Source: DASUPK01 sp963800285 (GTDB lineage Bacteria; Actinomycetota; Thermoleophilia; Solirubrobacterales; 70-9). Taken from it: a stretch of DNA of 64,000 nt. The stretch covers positions 134,077 to 198,076 of the forward strand of contig CAWDAL010000029.1 in the NCBI GenBank assembly GCA_963800285.1, in the 5' to 3' direction. A program made the position numbers and the translations under genes. Position 1 is the first letter of the stretch. Every line of letters starts with the position of its first letter. Below are positions 18,387 to 30,847 of this stretch, in pieces. The notes beneath the pieces were generated by a model. That model searched no databases, was not told where the DNA came from, and saw nothing but the letters and a program-made list of their open reading frames with translations.

Positions 18387-19031
18387 GTGAGTGAGCATCC
18401 GATCTTCGCTCGCTTCTATGACCGGATGACGGCCGGCACCGAGCGCGCCGGGCTGGGCGGGATGCGCCGGGAGCTGCTCGCCGGCGCGCGCGGCCGGGTG
18501 CTCGAGCTCGGAGCGGGCACCGGTCACAATCTGCCCTACTACACGTCGGAGGTCACGGAGCTGGTGATGACCGAGCCCGATCCTCACATGGCCAGCAGGC
18601 TTCGCGACGGGCTGGCCAAGGAGGGTACGGCCGCCGGCAAGCCGTCCGTGGTCGTGTCGCCGGCGGAGGATCTGCCCTTCGACGACGACAGCTTCGACAC
18701 GGTGGTCGCGACGCTGGTGCTGTGCACGGTCGGCGACCCGCAGAGGGCACTGGCGGAGGCCCGCCGGGTGTTGGTCGAAGGGGGCAGGCTTCTCTTCATC
18801 GAGCACGTCCGGAGCACGTCTCCGCGGCGCGCCTGGTGGCAGGATCGGCTGGAGCGCCCCTGGGGGTTCCTCGCCGCCGGTTGCCACCCCAATCGGGCAA
18901 CGGACCAGCTGCTGGCCGGGGCGGGCTTCTGGATCGACAGCATCGAGCGCACCAAGCTGCCGAAGGCGCCGCCGATCGTGAGGCCGCTGATCCGCGGCGT
19001 CGCCCGGCGCCCGTCGAGCGTCAATCACTGA
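18387..19031 (+). CDS. Class I SAM-dependent methyltransferase (UbiE/PhoD-like)
   Basis: 214 aa from the GTG at 18387 (VSEHPIFARFYDRM). Motif I VLELGAGTGHNLPYY binds SAM. The acidic TEPDPHM end of strand 2, FDDDSFDTVVATLVLCTV (motif II) and VLVEGGRLLFIEHV (motif III) follow in order. The C-terminal WGFLAAGCHPNRATDQLL resembles the small class of lipid/quinone methyltransferases, including phosphatidylethanolamine-type enzymes. The substrate is unknown. It ends in a hairpin repeat. The alternative GTG at 18391 is out of frame. Confidence 0.88.
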   Translation: MSEHPIFARFYDRMTAGTERAGLGGMRRELLAGARGRVLELGAGTGHNLPYYTSEVTELVMTEPDPHMASRLRDGLAKEGTAAGKPSVVVSPAEDLPFDDDSFDTVVATLVLCTVGDPQRALAEARRVLVEGGRLLFIEHVRSTSPRRAWWQDRLERPWGFLAAGCHPNRATDQLLAGAGFWIDSIERTKLPKAPPIVRPLIRGVARRPSSVNH

Positions 19032-19060
19032 TCGGGTTGCGCCCTTGGGCGCACCCCCGC
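19029..19060. repeat. Hairpin repeat family 1, copy 3
   Basis: TGATCGGGTTGCGCC, CTTG loop, GGCGCACCCCCGC. GGGT pairs with ACCC and GCGCC with GGCGC, with the unpaired T in the same place as in copy 1. It fills the 30 bases between the convergent methyltransferase and crotonase genes, its first three bases being the methyltransferase TGA. It could serve as a two-way terminator. Confidence 0.6.
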
Positions 19061-19061
19061 A

Positions 19062-19991
19062 TCAACCCGCGGTCCCGTCCTGCCAGGGAGCCAGGTCCTC
19101 GGCGCTCGCCCAGGGCGACCTCCCTTCGGCCTCGACCTGACTCGACATCGAGGCCATCTTCTCCTGCGAGGAGTCGGTCGCCGAAGCGACCATGAACCAC
19201 TTGCGCTCCACCGCGAGCCCCTGGGCCAGCGGCAGCGATGCGCCCTCGTAGACGGCCCGCTTCAGCGAGCGGATCGCCTCCGGCGAGCGCCTCGCCAGCC
19301 GCTCGCCCATGTGGATCGCCGCCTCCTTCACCTGGTCGGGCGGCACCACCGCGCCGATCAGGCCGTGGTCGAGCGCCTCCCGCGGGCTGAGCGTCCGGCC
19401 CTCGAGCATCATCTGGAGCGCCCGGCCGACGCCGACCAGCCTGGGCAGGCGCTGGGTCCCGCCGGCCCCGGGGTTGAAGTCGATCGTCATCTCGGGCAGC
19501 CCGATTGCGATGTCGGTGTCCGCCATCAGGCGGACGTCGCAGGCCAGCGAGATCTCGCATCCACCCCCGGTGGCCGGCCCGTTGATCGCCGCGATGAAGA
19601 CCTGCTCGGACCGGTTCATCTCCAGGAAGAGGTCATGGATGCGGTAGAGCTCGAAGACCGCGGCCAGCGGAGTCCGCTCGGCCAGGTCGCGAAGGACCGG
19701 CAACCGCCGCACGGCGCCCGCGATCCGCAGGACGATCGAGGTCAGCCAGGGCGGCGCCGCGATGCCCGCCCGCCGGACGCTGGCCAGGATCTCCCCCACG
19801 TCGTAGTGCGTGACGTAGAGGCCATCCGGCTTGCCGGTGATCACCACCGCCCCCACGGAGCGGTCTCCACGCAGGGAGCGCACCAGCCGCTCCAGCTCCC
19901 GGACCATCTCCGCGGTCATGAAGTTGTGCGGCGGATGATCGACGCTGACCACGAGTACCCGGCCGCGCCGCTCGACGTCCAACATCGGCAT
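19062..19991 (-). CDS. Enoyl-CoA hydratase/isomerase-family protein
   Basis: 309 aa. Crotonase fold: RGRVLVVSVDHPPHNFMT at the N-terminus, the oxyanion-hole segment FIAAINGPATGGGCEISLACD, then TDIAIGLPEMTIDFNPGAGGTQRLPRLVG. The Glu in LPEM and the PGAGGTQ stretch are those of hydratase-type enzymes. An insertion (about 75-120: ILASVRRAGIAAPPWLTS...) between strands is longer than usual, and the C-terminus is extended. Probably acts on an acyl-CoA; no pathway partner is adjacent. Confidence 0.88.
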   Translation of the reverse strand: MPMLDVERRGRVLVVSVDHPPHNFMTAEMVRELERLVRSLRGDRSVGAVVITGKPDGLYVTHYDVGEILASVRRAGIAAPPWLTSIVLRIAGAVRRLPVLRDLAERTPLAAVFELYRIHDLFLEMNRSEQVFIAAINGPATGGGCEISLACDVRLMADTDIAIGLPEMTIDFNPGAGGTQRLPRLVGVGRALQMMLEGRTLSPREALDHGLIGAVVPPDQVKEAAIHMGERLARRSPEAIRSLKRAVYEGASLPLAQGLAVERKWFMVASATDSSQEKMASMSSQVEAEGRSPWASAEDLAPWQDGTAG

Positions 19992-20013
19992 AGGACAAGC
20001 CTATGCCCGGGAC

Positions 20014-21636
20014 CTATGCGTCGAACCCCACGTGCACGTGGTCGCAGTGGTCGGCCTGGGCGAAGCCGTTGGGGTTCGCCGGGCCGTCCGGATCCCAGCA
20101 GTAGATGAGCTCGGTCGGCTCCTGGCCGGGCGGCAGCGCGCCAATCTGACGGGCGATCGTCCCGCAGGGGCCCTCCGGGGAGACGTCGGTGCAGGGGACG
20201 CCGTCGATCGCCGCGATGTCCATGGCGCGGCCGTAGTAGTGGTTCGAGACGTTGCCGCTCGAAGTGAGCTTGGAGTGGTCCGAGCGAAGGGCCGAGATGC
20301 GGATCTCATGCTGCTGGCTGATCGCGCCGAGGATGCCGAGGATCCGCGGGTCGATCGCCCCGGACTGGATGTCGACCATCTCGAGCTGGTTCGACAGCTC
20401 GACGTTCTTCCAGTTGATCGCCGCGTTCGTCGGGCCCGGCAGGGCGACGGAGTAGGCCACCGTCTTCACCTGGCAGCTGCCCGCCATCGACTCGGCGTCC
20501 TGGAGCACGGCGTCGACGTACCATTCGGCGTGGTTGTGCTGGAAGAGGCCCGCGCGCAGGTCGCCGGCGGCCCAGATCATCCGCGCCAGGGTCGCGGCGG
20601 AGTCCGCGGGGCTCTGGCGCTTGATCTTGCCGTTGCCGTCGCCATCCACGGCGTACTGCTTCCAGTGGTCCTGGGTGATGCCCAGCGGCCCGACCGATGA
20701 CAGCTGCTCGGCGCTCATCCCCTTACCGAAGTTGGACTCGATGCGAGCGACGGCGGCCAGCGCCCAGACGCCGCCCTGCCCGAGGTCGTAGCGCCCGGCG
20801 GCCCCCTGGAAGGCCTTCATATAGTCGTCCGGGACCGACTCGCGCGACCCGTCGGCCGGCGAGCACACCAGCTCCTGCCGCTTCGGGATCAGGGACAGGG
20901 CACCCAGCGCCCCGTTGCCGATCCCGCTGAAGCAGGCGGCCCTCGCCATGACCTCGGCGACGTACCAGTCGGCATGGTTGTAGGCGAAGACGGCGCCCTC
21001 GGGGTCCTCCGGCATGCCGGCCGCGCGCAGGTACCGGGCGGCGGCGAAGATCGCATCGTTGGGGTTGTTCGGGTCCTTGGTGCCGTCGTGATCGGCGTCG
21101 ACGCCGTACTCGGCCCAGGTCGACGGCATGAACTGCATCCAGCCCTCCGCCCCGGCCGACGAGGGTCCCAGGTTCTGGCCGAAGCCGCTCTCGATCTCGT
21201 TGATCGCGGCGAGGATCGAGGGGCCGGCGGGGCCGAGGTCGTACGCCTGGGCCGCGGCCTGGTAGATCGGGCCGAGGTACGCCGGGATCGCGACCGGCCC
21301 GCAGGCGGTCGGCGTGAGAGGGGCCGGCGGCGGCGGCGCGGTGCCCCCGACCTTCGCAGTGCCCTTCTCGTTCTCGCCGCCCTTCGGCTTGGTGCCCCCG
21401 GTCTTCGGCGGCTTCGGCTTCGGCGCGGGCTTGGGCTTGGGCTTCGGCGGGTGCTTCGGGACCTGCGACGGGGGCGGCGGCAGGGTTACGACCGGCTGCG
21501 GCTGGCTCGGTGGCTCAGGTGGGTCCGTCGTGGTGGTGGTCGGGGCCGGATCCGTGGATGTCTGCGCGGCGGCCCCCGGCGCCGCGAGTGCTGCGCCCAC
21601 GACCGTCGCCGCGATTGCCGACCTGATCCGACCCAT
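20014..21636 (-). CDS. Exported cell-wall hydrolase: two lytic-transglycosylase domains plus an M15-like domain
   Basis: 540 aa from the ATG at 21636, which overlaps the stop of the upstream gene (ATGA). Signal peptide (AIAATVVGAALAAPGAAAQ), then a Pro/Thr/Lys linker of about 80 residues. SLT-like domain 1 (AAINEIESGFGQNLG, catalytic Glu; GWMQFMPSTWAEYGVDADHDG) is followed by a diverged SLT-like domain 2 (AAVARIESNFGKGMS; GPLGITQDHWKQYAVDGDG). The C-terminus has HYYGRAMDIAAID and DHCDHVHVGF. This His-x6-Asp ... His pattern is that of M15/LAS zinc peptidases. It probably cleaves both glycan and peptide of peptidoglycan outside the cell. Confidence 0.85.
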   Translation of the reverse strand: MGRIRSAIAATVVGAALAAPGAAAQTSTDPAPTTTTTDPPEPPSQPQPVVTLPPPPSQVPKHPPKPKPKPAPKPKPPKTGGTKPKGGENEKGTAKVGGTAPPPPAPLTPTACGPVAIPAYLGPIYQAAAQAYDLGPAGPSILAAINEIESGFGQNLGPSSAGAEGWMQFMPSTWAEYGVDADHDGTKDPNNPNDAIFAAARYLRAAGMPEDPEGAVFAYNHADWYVAEVMARAACFSGIGNGALGALSLIPKRQELVCSPADGSRESVPDDYMKAFQGAAGRYDLGQGGVWALAAVARIESNFGKGMSAEQLSSVGPLGITQDHWKQYAVDGDGNGKIKRQSPADSAATLARMIWAAGDLRAGLFQHNHAEWYVDAVLQDAESMAGSCQVKTVAYSVALPGPTNAAINWKNVELSNQLEMVDIQSGAIDPRILGILGAISQQHEIRISALRSDHSKLTSSGNVSNHYYGRAMDIAAIDGVPCTDVSPEGPCGTIARQIGALPPGQEPTELIYCWDPDGPANPNGFAQADHCDHVHVGFDA

Positions 21637-22424
21637 CAGCCAAGGACCTGGGCGACGCGCCACACATCGCCGGTCTTCGTCAGGGTGAGGCGCACCTCGC
21701 TGATCGCGCGCAGGCGCACCAGCGAGACGCTGGCGGTCACCTGATTCTTCGCGCCGGCGCCAAGGACGACATTCAGCACTCGGGCCTGCGGCACCTTGCC
21801 GCTCGAGGGAAGGCGGGGCGGATCAGAGGCGAGCGACTTCACCAGCGGCTTGGTGGCGGTCGCGGCGAAGGTGGCGTCGGTCTTCTTGCTGGACTTGCCG
21901 ACCTCGTAGCCCACGAACGCCTGGGCGAACTGCCAGGCGACCTGGGCGGGCGGCGCCGAGCTCTTCGCCGGAGGCTGCGGGGGCGCCGGCGCGGCGTGGC
22001 CGGGGTGGATCTGCGGGGCGACCCCCTGAAGCGTGGTCAGGTGCGCGGCCCGCGGAGCGGCGGTGACCGAGGCCGCGACTCTCTGCGGGGAATGGGTCGC
22101 CGGGTGATCCGCGGCGCTCATCGCACCGCCGGCGACCGAAGCGATCGCGAGCGTCGCGGCGCCGGCGGCGATCGCGACACGCGCACGACGGCTGCGGTTG
22201 CTGAGGGCATCCTCGACCGGCCAGGTGATCCGAGTCTGGATCAGCCGCTGCAGGGGAAGCAGATGGCGCCCGGCGCGTTCCAGCGCGGCGCGCGTGGCAT
22301 CGCTGCCCCGCCACAGCAGGTTCTCCTCGATGCCCCAGGCGGCCTCGCGAACGGACCAGCCCGCGTCCTCGGCTGATACGGCGAGGGCGCGCCGCAAGGC
22401 GCGACCCGTTTCACGTTGATTCAT
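21636..22424 (-). CDS. Single-pass membrane protein with exported C-terminal domain
   Basis: 262 aa. The cytoplasmic N-terminal helical part (about 1-80, WSVREAAWGIEENLLWRGSD) is followed by a membrane segment VAIAAGAATLAIASVAGGAM (about 83-102). A Pro/Ala linker follows, then a domain of about 110 residues (VAWQFAQAFVGYEVGKSSKK ... SVSLVRLRAISEVRLTLTKTGDVWRVAQVLG) that resembles the NTF2/DUF4878-like or conjugation TcpC-like extracellular fold. It is coupled to the cell-wall hydrolase by an ATGA overlap, so a partner or regulator role in wall remodelling is likely (inference). Codons for residues 5-15 coincide with a hairpin repeat. Confidence 0.7.
   Translation of the reverse strand: MNQRETGRALRRALAVSAEDAGWSVREAAWGIEENLLWRGSDATRAALERAGRHLLPLQRLIQTRITWPVEDALSNRSRRARVAIAAGAATLAIASVAGGAMSAADHPATHSPQRVAASVTAAPRAAHLTTLQGVAPQIHPGHAAPAPPQPPAKSSAPPAQVAWQFAQAFVGYEVGKSSKKTDATFAATATKPLVKSLASDPPRLPSSGKVPQARVLNVVLGAGAKNQVTASVSLVRLRAISEVRLTLTKTGDVWRVAQVLG
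22381..22411 (-). repeat. Hairpin repeat family 1, copy 4, inside a coding region
   Basis: Read on the minus strand: AAACGGGTCGCGCC, TTGC loop, GGCGCGCCCTCGC. It matches copies 1 to 3 in the conserved flanks (AAACGGGT and CCCTCGC) and in fold. It encodes residues ETGRALRRALA near the N-terminus of the membrane protein at 21636-22424. Either the element is exapted coding DNA or the true start is further in. Confidence 0.5.
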
Positions 22425-22518
22425 CTTTCACCTATTCGTCCGGGCGGAGGGTGAGCCAGATACCGAGAACTAAGTCGATTGCGCCCGCGAAAGCTCTCGT
22501 GCAGGCGTGCGGCGACGG

Positions 22519-25131
<2,613 letters not shown>

Positions 25132-25166
25132 CTGCCGACATGGTATCGACTTTAGTGCGAAAAGTA

Positions 25167-25178
25167 AAGAAATCTATG
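25167..25178. promoter_or_regulatory. Candidate HspR-type operator upstream of clpB
   Basis: AAGAAATCTATG is nearly the same as AAGAAATCTAAG at 30735-30746 upstream of dnaK (11 of 12 bases), at a similar distance from the start codon. The region is clearly AT-richer than its surroundings. No canonical HAIR (CTTGAGT-N7-ACTCAAG) is present. Confidence 0.4.
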
Positions 25179-25290
25179 CGTATAAGACTTAGATCCATGC
25201 GTGGGCGACGGATGGTCGATTTATGGGGTTTACACCGGCCGCGCAGCGCGCATAGGATCCGTACACGGATCGCTCCGGTCAAGGATGGCC

Positions 25291-25713
25291 ATGGGGAACA
25301 ACGTCGAGACCTACCAGCACATTCTCGAGACCTTCAATCGCGAGGGTGTCGACGGAGTGATGCCGTTCTTCACCGATGACGTCGAGGTCTACGACCCCGA
25401 CCTGCCCGAGGGCCCCTACCGCGGGCCCGAGGCGGCCAGGCGCGTCGCGGAGCTGCTGATGAGCGGATTCGAGGACGTCGAGGTCAAGGACTTCCGGCTG
25501 CTCTCAGCGGGCGACCGGGTCGTCGCCCTGCTGCACACACGCGCCAAGGGCGAGCGCGTCGACCTCGATGTGGAGCTGCGCGATGCCCACACCATCACCT
25601 TCCGCGACGGCAAGATCGCCTACTGGCGCCTGTACCTGGACCAGGTCGAGGCGCTCACCGACGCGGGACTCGACCCCGAGCTCGCGAGCGCCAAGAGCCA
25701 CACTCCCTCCTAG
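25291..25713 (+). CDS. NTF2/SnoaL-like protein
   Basis: 140 aa from the ATG at 25291 (MGNNVETYQHILETFNREG), which has AAGGA five bases upstream; the ATG at 25285 is an alternative. SnoaL-like fold: MPFFTDDVEVYDPDLPEG, the helix of PEAARRVAELLMSGFEDVEV, then strands RVVALLHTRAKG, HTITFRDGKIAYWRLYLD. The latter strand with W/Y and the GKI turn is typical of SnoaL_2 proteins. The substrate is unknown. It is followed by the serine hydrolase gene after 10 bases, so the two are likely co-transcribed. Confidence 0.8.
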   Translation: MGNNVETYQHILETFNREGVDGVMPFFTDDVEVYDPDLPEGPYRGPEAARRVAELLMSGFEDVEVKDFRLLSAGDRVVALLHTRAKGERVDLDVELRDAHTITFRDGKIAYWRLYLDQVEALTDAGLDPELASAKSHTPS

Positions 25714-25723
25714 GCTTCACGGC

Positions 25724-26587
25724 GTGGGGAGCGCCCAGCCGCGGCGAATTGCACTGACCGCCCTGACGGTCGTTCTCGCCCTGGGCATCGGCGGGCGTTC
25801 GGTCGCCGATCGCGATGGTGCCCGCGGCGGCGAGAGGATCTGGCCCCGGGATCCGTATCCCTCCGCGCGGGCGATCAGGCGGGCGCAGGAGTTCGCCGCC
25901 GGCCGCGGGGACGTCTCGTTCGCCGTCATCGACAACTCGATCGGGCTGAACGGATACGACCTCGATCGCACGTTCAGCTCCGCGAGCGCCAGCAAGGCGC
26001 TGCTGCTTGCCGCCGAGCTGCGGAGGCTGCGGCGCGAGGACCTGCCGCTCGACGAGGAGACCCGGGACATGCTCGGACCGATGATCACCTACTCGGACAA
26101 CCGCGCTGCCGATGCGGTCTACGCCCAAGTCGGGGACGAAGGCCTGGAGGAGGTCGCGCGGGAGGCAGGGATGAGGGACTTCGAGGTGACCCCGGGGTTC
26201 TGGGGCGGGGACAAGGTGACGGCGGCCGACCTGGCGCGCTTCTTCTTCCGCCTGGAGGCCAATCTGCCCGGCCCACGTCGCGCCTATGCGAAGGGACTTC
26301 TGGCGAGGATCAGCCCGGTCGAGCGCTGGGGGATTCCGCAGGTGACCGGCCACGGCTGGTCGGTCTGGTTCAAGGGCGGCTGGAGGCCCGCCGGACAGAA
26401 GCACACGAGCGGGCCGGTGACCCACCAGGCCGCCCTGCTCGTGCACCGCGGCGGAGAGCGGGTGGCGCTCGCCGTGCTCAGCGACGAGACGCCCGGTTCG
26501 GCCACCGGTTTTGCGGCGATCGAGGGCATCACCGAGCGACTGCTCGCAGACCCACCGCCCAATCGGCGCGGTTGGGTGGCGCCGTAG
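25724..26587 (+). CDS. Exported class A beta-lactamase-like serine hydrolase
   Basis: 287 aa from the GTG at 25724. N-terminal signal sequence (IALTALTVVLALGIGG). Three penicilloyl-serine-transferase motifs are present: S88-A-S-K91, S124-D-N126 (ITYSDNRAAD) and K217-G-G (FKGGW). The omega-loop region is short (FEVTPGFWGG) and lacks a clear ExxLN, so a deacylating beta-lactamase is doubtful. A carboxypeptidase/esterase or PBP-like role outside the cell is more likely (inference). It probably sits in an operon with the NTF2-like gene and converges on hspR. Confidence 0.82.
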   Translation: MGSAQPRRIALTALTVVLALGIGGRSVADRDGARGGERIWPRDPYPSARAIRRAQEFAAGRGDVSFAVIDNSIGLNGYDLDRTFSSASASKALLLAAELRRLRREDLPLDEETRDMLGPMITYSDNRAADAVYAQVGDEGLEEVAREAGMRDFEVTPGFWGGDKVTAADLARFFFRLEANLPGPRRAYAKGLLARISPVERWGIPQVTGHGWSVWFKGGWRPAGQKHTSGPVTHQAALLVHRGGERVALAVLSDETPGSATGFAAIEGITERLLADPPPNRRGWVAP

Positions 26588-26590
26588 GAG

Positions 26591-27067
26591 CTAGCTGGTG
26601 CGACGCCGGATTGGGATCCGCGTCGATCCGCGCTCGCCGCTCAGCCCCCTCGGCTCATACGCGCCGTAGGGCACGAGCTCGCCGCCGATCGACTTGCGCA
26701 GCCGCTCCAGCTCCGAAGTCATCCTGCGCTCCATCTCGGCGGCCCGCTTTTTCATCCTCGTGATCTCGCTGCGCATGCGTTCCAGCCGGTGCTCGAGCTC
26801 CAGGACTGTCTCGACCCCGGCCAGGTTGAGCCCCTCCTCGCTCGTCATCTGCTGGATCCGGCGCAGCCGCTCGACGTCCGCCTGCGAGTAGAGGCGGGTG
26901 TTCTTCGGCGAGCGCTTCGGAGCGATCAGGCCGCGCGCCTCGTACATGCGCAGGGTCTGGGGATGCATCTCGGCCAGCTCCGCGGCGACGGAGATCATGA
27001 AGACCCCGCGCTCCTGGTCGATCTCGCGTTCCCCGTCCCGTCTCTTCCTGGGTGCACGGTCAGCCAT
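26591..27067 (-). CDS. hspR: Heat-shock repressor HspR (MerR family)
   Basis: 158 aa. MerR-type HTH: VFMISVAAELAEMHPQTLRMYEARGLI, then SPKNTRLYSQADVERLRRIQQ, very close to Streptomyces and Mycobacterium HspR. A coiled coil follows (about 85-125, VETVLELEHRLERMRSEITRM) and an Arg-rich tail. HspR binds HAIR sites and uses DnaK as co-repressor (known in Streptomyces). It is last in dnaK-grpE-dnaJ-hspR, and its start overlaps dnaJ by 8 bases, so the operon carries its own feedback regulator. Confidence 0.95.
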   Translation of the reverse strand: MADRAPRKRRDGEREIDQERGVFMISVAAELAEMHPQTLRMYEARGLIAPKRSPKNTRLYSQADVERLRRIQQMTSEEGLNLAGVETVLELEHRLERMRSEITRMKKRAAEMERRMTSELERLRKSIGGELVPYGAYEPRGLSGERGSTRIPIRRRTS

Positions 27068-28202
27068 CGGTACTCACTCTCCCTTCCGCCTCGGATCGAG
27101 CCGCGTTGCCGAGCAGGGACGCACGCGGGTTCTGCCCGTTGAGCGCGTCGGCCAGCTTCGCGACGGCCTCGCGCTGTTCATCCGAAAGCTCCTTGGGGAC
27201 GTCGATGCGGATCCGGTAGTAGATGTCGCCCCGTCCCGAGCCCTTGGTTCGCGGCGGTCCCTCGCCGCGCAGCCGCTGGACGGAGCCGTGCTGCGTCCCC
27301 GGCTGGATCCGGATCGTCTTCGACCCGTCCAGGGTCGGCACCTCGATCTCGGCGCCCTGGATTGCCTCGGCCACCGTGACCGGGAGGTCGACCTCGAGGT
27401 TGCCGTCGGGGCGCTGCTTGAAGACTGGTGATGGAGCGACCCGGGTCGTCACGTAGAGATCGCCCCGAGGGCCGCCGCGGTACCCGGCCTCGCCCTTGCC
27501 GGCGAGCCTGATCCTGCTGCCGTCGTGAACGCCGGCGGGAATGTTGACCCGGTAGCGCTTGGTCTCCTGGGTGATGCCCTGGCCGGCGCAGGTCGGGCAG
27601 GGATCGTCGATCACGGTGCCCTGACCGCCGCACTCCGGGCAGGGCTGCGAGATGGAGAAAAGGCCCTGGCTCTGTGCATCGATTCCGCTTCCCTCGCAGC
27701 GGGCACAGGTCCGCGGCGTGGTCCCCGGCTTGGCGCCGCTCCCATGGCAGGTGGAACACTCGCTGGTCGTCGGGACCGAGACCGCGATCTGCGTTCCGTG
27801 CATGGCCTGGTCGAATGACAGGCGAACCTCCGTCTCGAGATCGCGACCCCGCTGCTCGCGTGGCCCCTGCTGGCGGCCGCGAAAGATGGTCGAGAAGATG
27901 TCCCCGAGGTCGGAGGCGAAGGCGCCGCCCGGGAAGCCGCCGCCACCGCCGCCGGGAAAGCCTCCGGCTCCGAAGCCTCCGAAGCGGCCACCGGCGTCGT
28001 ACTGCTTGCGCTTCTCCTCATCGGAGAGCGTGTCGTAGGCCTGCTGGATCTCCTTGAAGCGCTCCTCGGCTTCGGCATCTTCGGGGTTGCGATCGGGATG
28101 CCACTTGCGGGCCAGCTCCCGGTAGGCCTTCTTGATCTCGTCCTGCGAAGCGGACTTGGAGACGCCCAGCACGTCGTAGAAGTCGCGCGGGGTCGTCGCC
28201 AT
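27060..28202 (-). CDS. dnaJ: Chaperone DnaJ
   Basis: 380 aa. J domain (1-70) with H35-P-D37, which stimulates DnaK ATPase. Then a Gly/Phe region (GGFGAGGFPGGGGG), a zinc domain with four CxxCxGxG-type repeats (CSTCHGSG, CARCEGSG, CPECGGQG, CPTCAGQG), and the beta-rich client-binding C-terminus. The full type I architecture is intact. grpE's TAA overlaps its ATG by one base (TAATG). Confidence 0.97.
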   Translation of the reverse strand: MATTPRDFYDVLGVSKSASQDEIKKAYRELARKWHPDRNPEDAEAEERFKEIQQAYDTLSDEEKRKQYDAGGRFGGFGAGGFPGGGGGGFPGGAFASDLGDIFSTIFRGRQQGPREQRGRDLETEVRLSFDQAMHGTQIAVSVPTTSECSTCHGSGAKPGTTPRTCARCEGSGIDAQSQGLFSISQPCPECGGQGTVIDDPCPTCAGQGITQETKRYRVNIPAGVHDGSRIRLAGKGEAGYRGGPRGDLYVTTRVAPSPVFKQRPDGNLEVDLPVTVAEAIQGAEIEVPTLDGSKTIRIQPGTQHGSVQRLRGEGPPRTKGSGRGDIYYRIRIDVPKELSDEQREAVAKLADALNGQNPRASLLGNAARSEAEGRVSTDG

Positions 28203-28771
28203 TACTGGCTCACCACCACCCTGGCCGGCCGCAGTACCTGGCCGTTCAGCCGGTAGCCCTTCTCGAGGGTCTCGAGGACGATGCCCGATTCGGTCCCCTC
28301 CGCCGGCTGGGTCGAGAGCGCCTCGTGCAGCTGGGGATCGAACTTCTCACCGGTCGGGTCGAAGGACTCGACACCCGCGCTCGCGAGTCGGCCGCGGAGC
28401 TCGTCGTGAACCATCGCGACGCCACGAGCGAGCGCTTCGTGGGCGGATGCATCTCCGCCGGCCTGGAGCGCTCGCTCGAGGTTGTCGATCACGGGCAGGA
28501 GCTCGCGGGCGAGCTCCGCCTTGCCGCGAGCGAGGGCCTCGGAAGTCTCCTTGACCACGCGCTTGCGGTAGTTCTCGAAGTCCGCCCGCGTGCGCTGCGC
28601 CAGCTCGAGGTACTCGTCGCGCTCGCGCTTGGTCGCGCCGAGCTCGTCCAGGTCTCGCTCGACCCGATCCGCGGCGCCGTCGCCGTTCGCCGCGTCAGTG
28701 GTGGACGGGTCCTGCCCATCCACCACTTCGGCGTCAACGACCTCCTCTTCGGGGCGCTGTTCCTCGCTCAT
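28202..28771 (-). CDS. grpE: Nucleotide exchange factor GrpE
   Basis: 189 aa. Acidic disordered N-terminus (MSEEQRPEEEVVDAEVVDGQ), a long coiled coil (LGATKRERDEYLELAQRTRADFENYRKR), then the beta-wing domain (FDPQLHEALSTQP, VLETLEKGYRLNGQVLRPARVVV). It releases ADP from DnaK. The N-terminal EEVVDAEVVD is identical to a stretch at the DnaK C-terminus. The gene starts 9 bases after the dnaK stop. Confidence 0.96.
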   Translation of the reverse strand: MSEEQRPEEEVVDAEVVDGQDPSTTDAANGDGAADRVERDLDELGATKRERDEYLELAQRTRADFENYRKRVVKETSEALARGKAELARELLPVIDNLERALQAGGDASAHEALARGVAMVHDELRGRLASAGVESFDPTGEKFDPQLHEALSTQPAEGTESGIVLETLEKGYRLNGQVLRPARVVVSQ

Positions 28772-28780
28772 CGGCGCCCC

Positions 28781-30682
<1,902 letters not shown>

Positions 30683-30721
30683 TCCTCCAAGGTCTTGAGT
30701 TCGTTCAGGAAAGTCTGGTTC

Positions 30722-30746
30722 AGTCTAGCCGCCTAAGAAATCTAAG
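30722..30746 (-). promoter_or_regulatory. dnaK promoter -10 and candidate HspR operator
   Basis: On the minus strand TAGACT (30727-30722) is a likely -10, giving a leader of about 33 bases. Just upstream, CTAAG-AAAT-CTAAG (30733-30746, plus-strand reading) is a direct repeat falling in the -10/-35 spacer. Part of it (AAGAAATCTA) recurs before clpB. This is a plausible HspR site, though not the standard HAIR. The lone half-site CTTGAGT at 30694-30700 is not matched by a second half. Confidence 0.45.
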
Positions 30747-30792
30747 TGACAGTGTGGCAGATATATGCCCGGATGTAAACCCCGGACGAAAG

Positions 30793-30818
30793 GAGGCCCC
30801 CGCCGAAGCGGGGGCCTC
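30793..30818 (-). terminator. Strong intrinsic terminator of the exported endonuclease-family gene
   Basis: GAGGCCCCCGC, tetraloop CGAA, GCGGGGGCCTC: a perfect 11-bp stem 30 bases after the stop of the minus-strand gene at 30848-32074. On that strand it is followed by CTTTCGTCC. It also shields the dnaK promoter from read-through. Confidence 0.8.
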
Positions 30819-30847
30819 GATTCAACCTCGGTCTCGGGGTGGGCCCG

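Noticed and set aside
30694..30700. CTTGAGT, a half-site of the HAIR operator in the dnaK leader
   Set aside because: The second half (ACTCAAG after 7 bases) is absent; the bases there are GGAAAGT.
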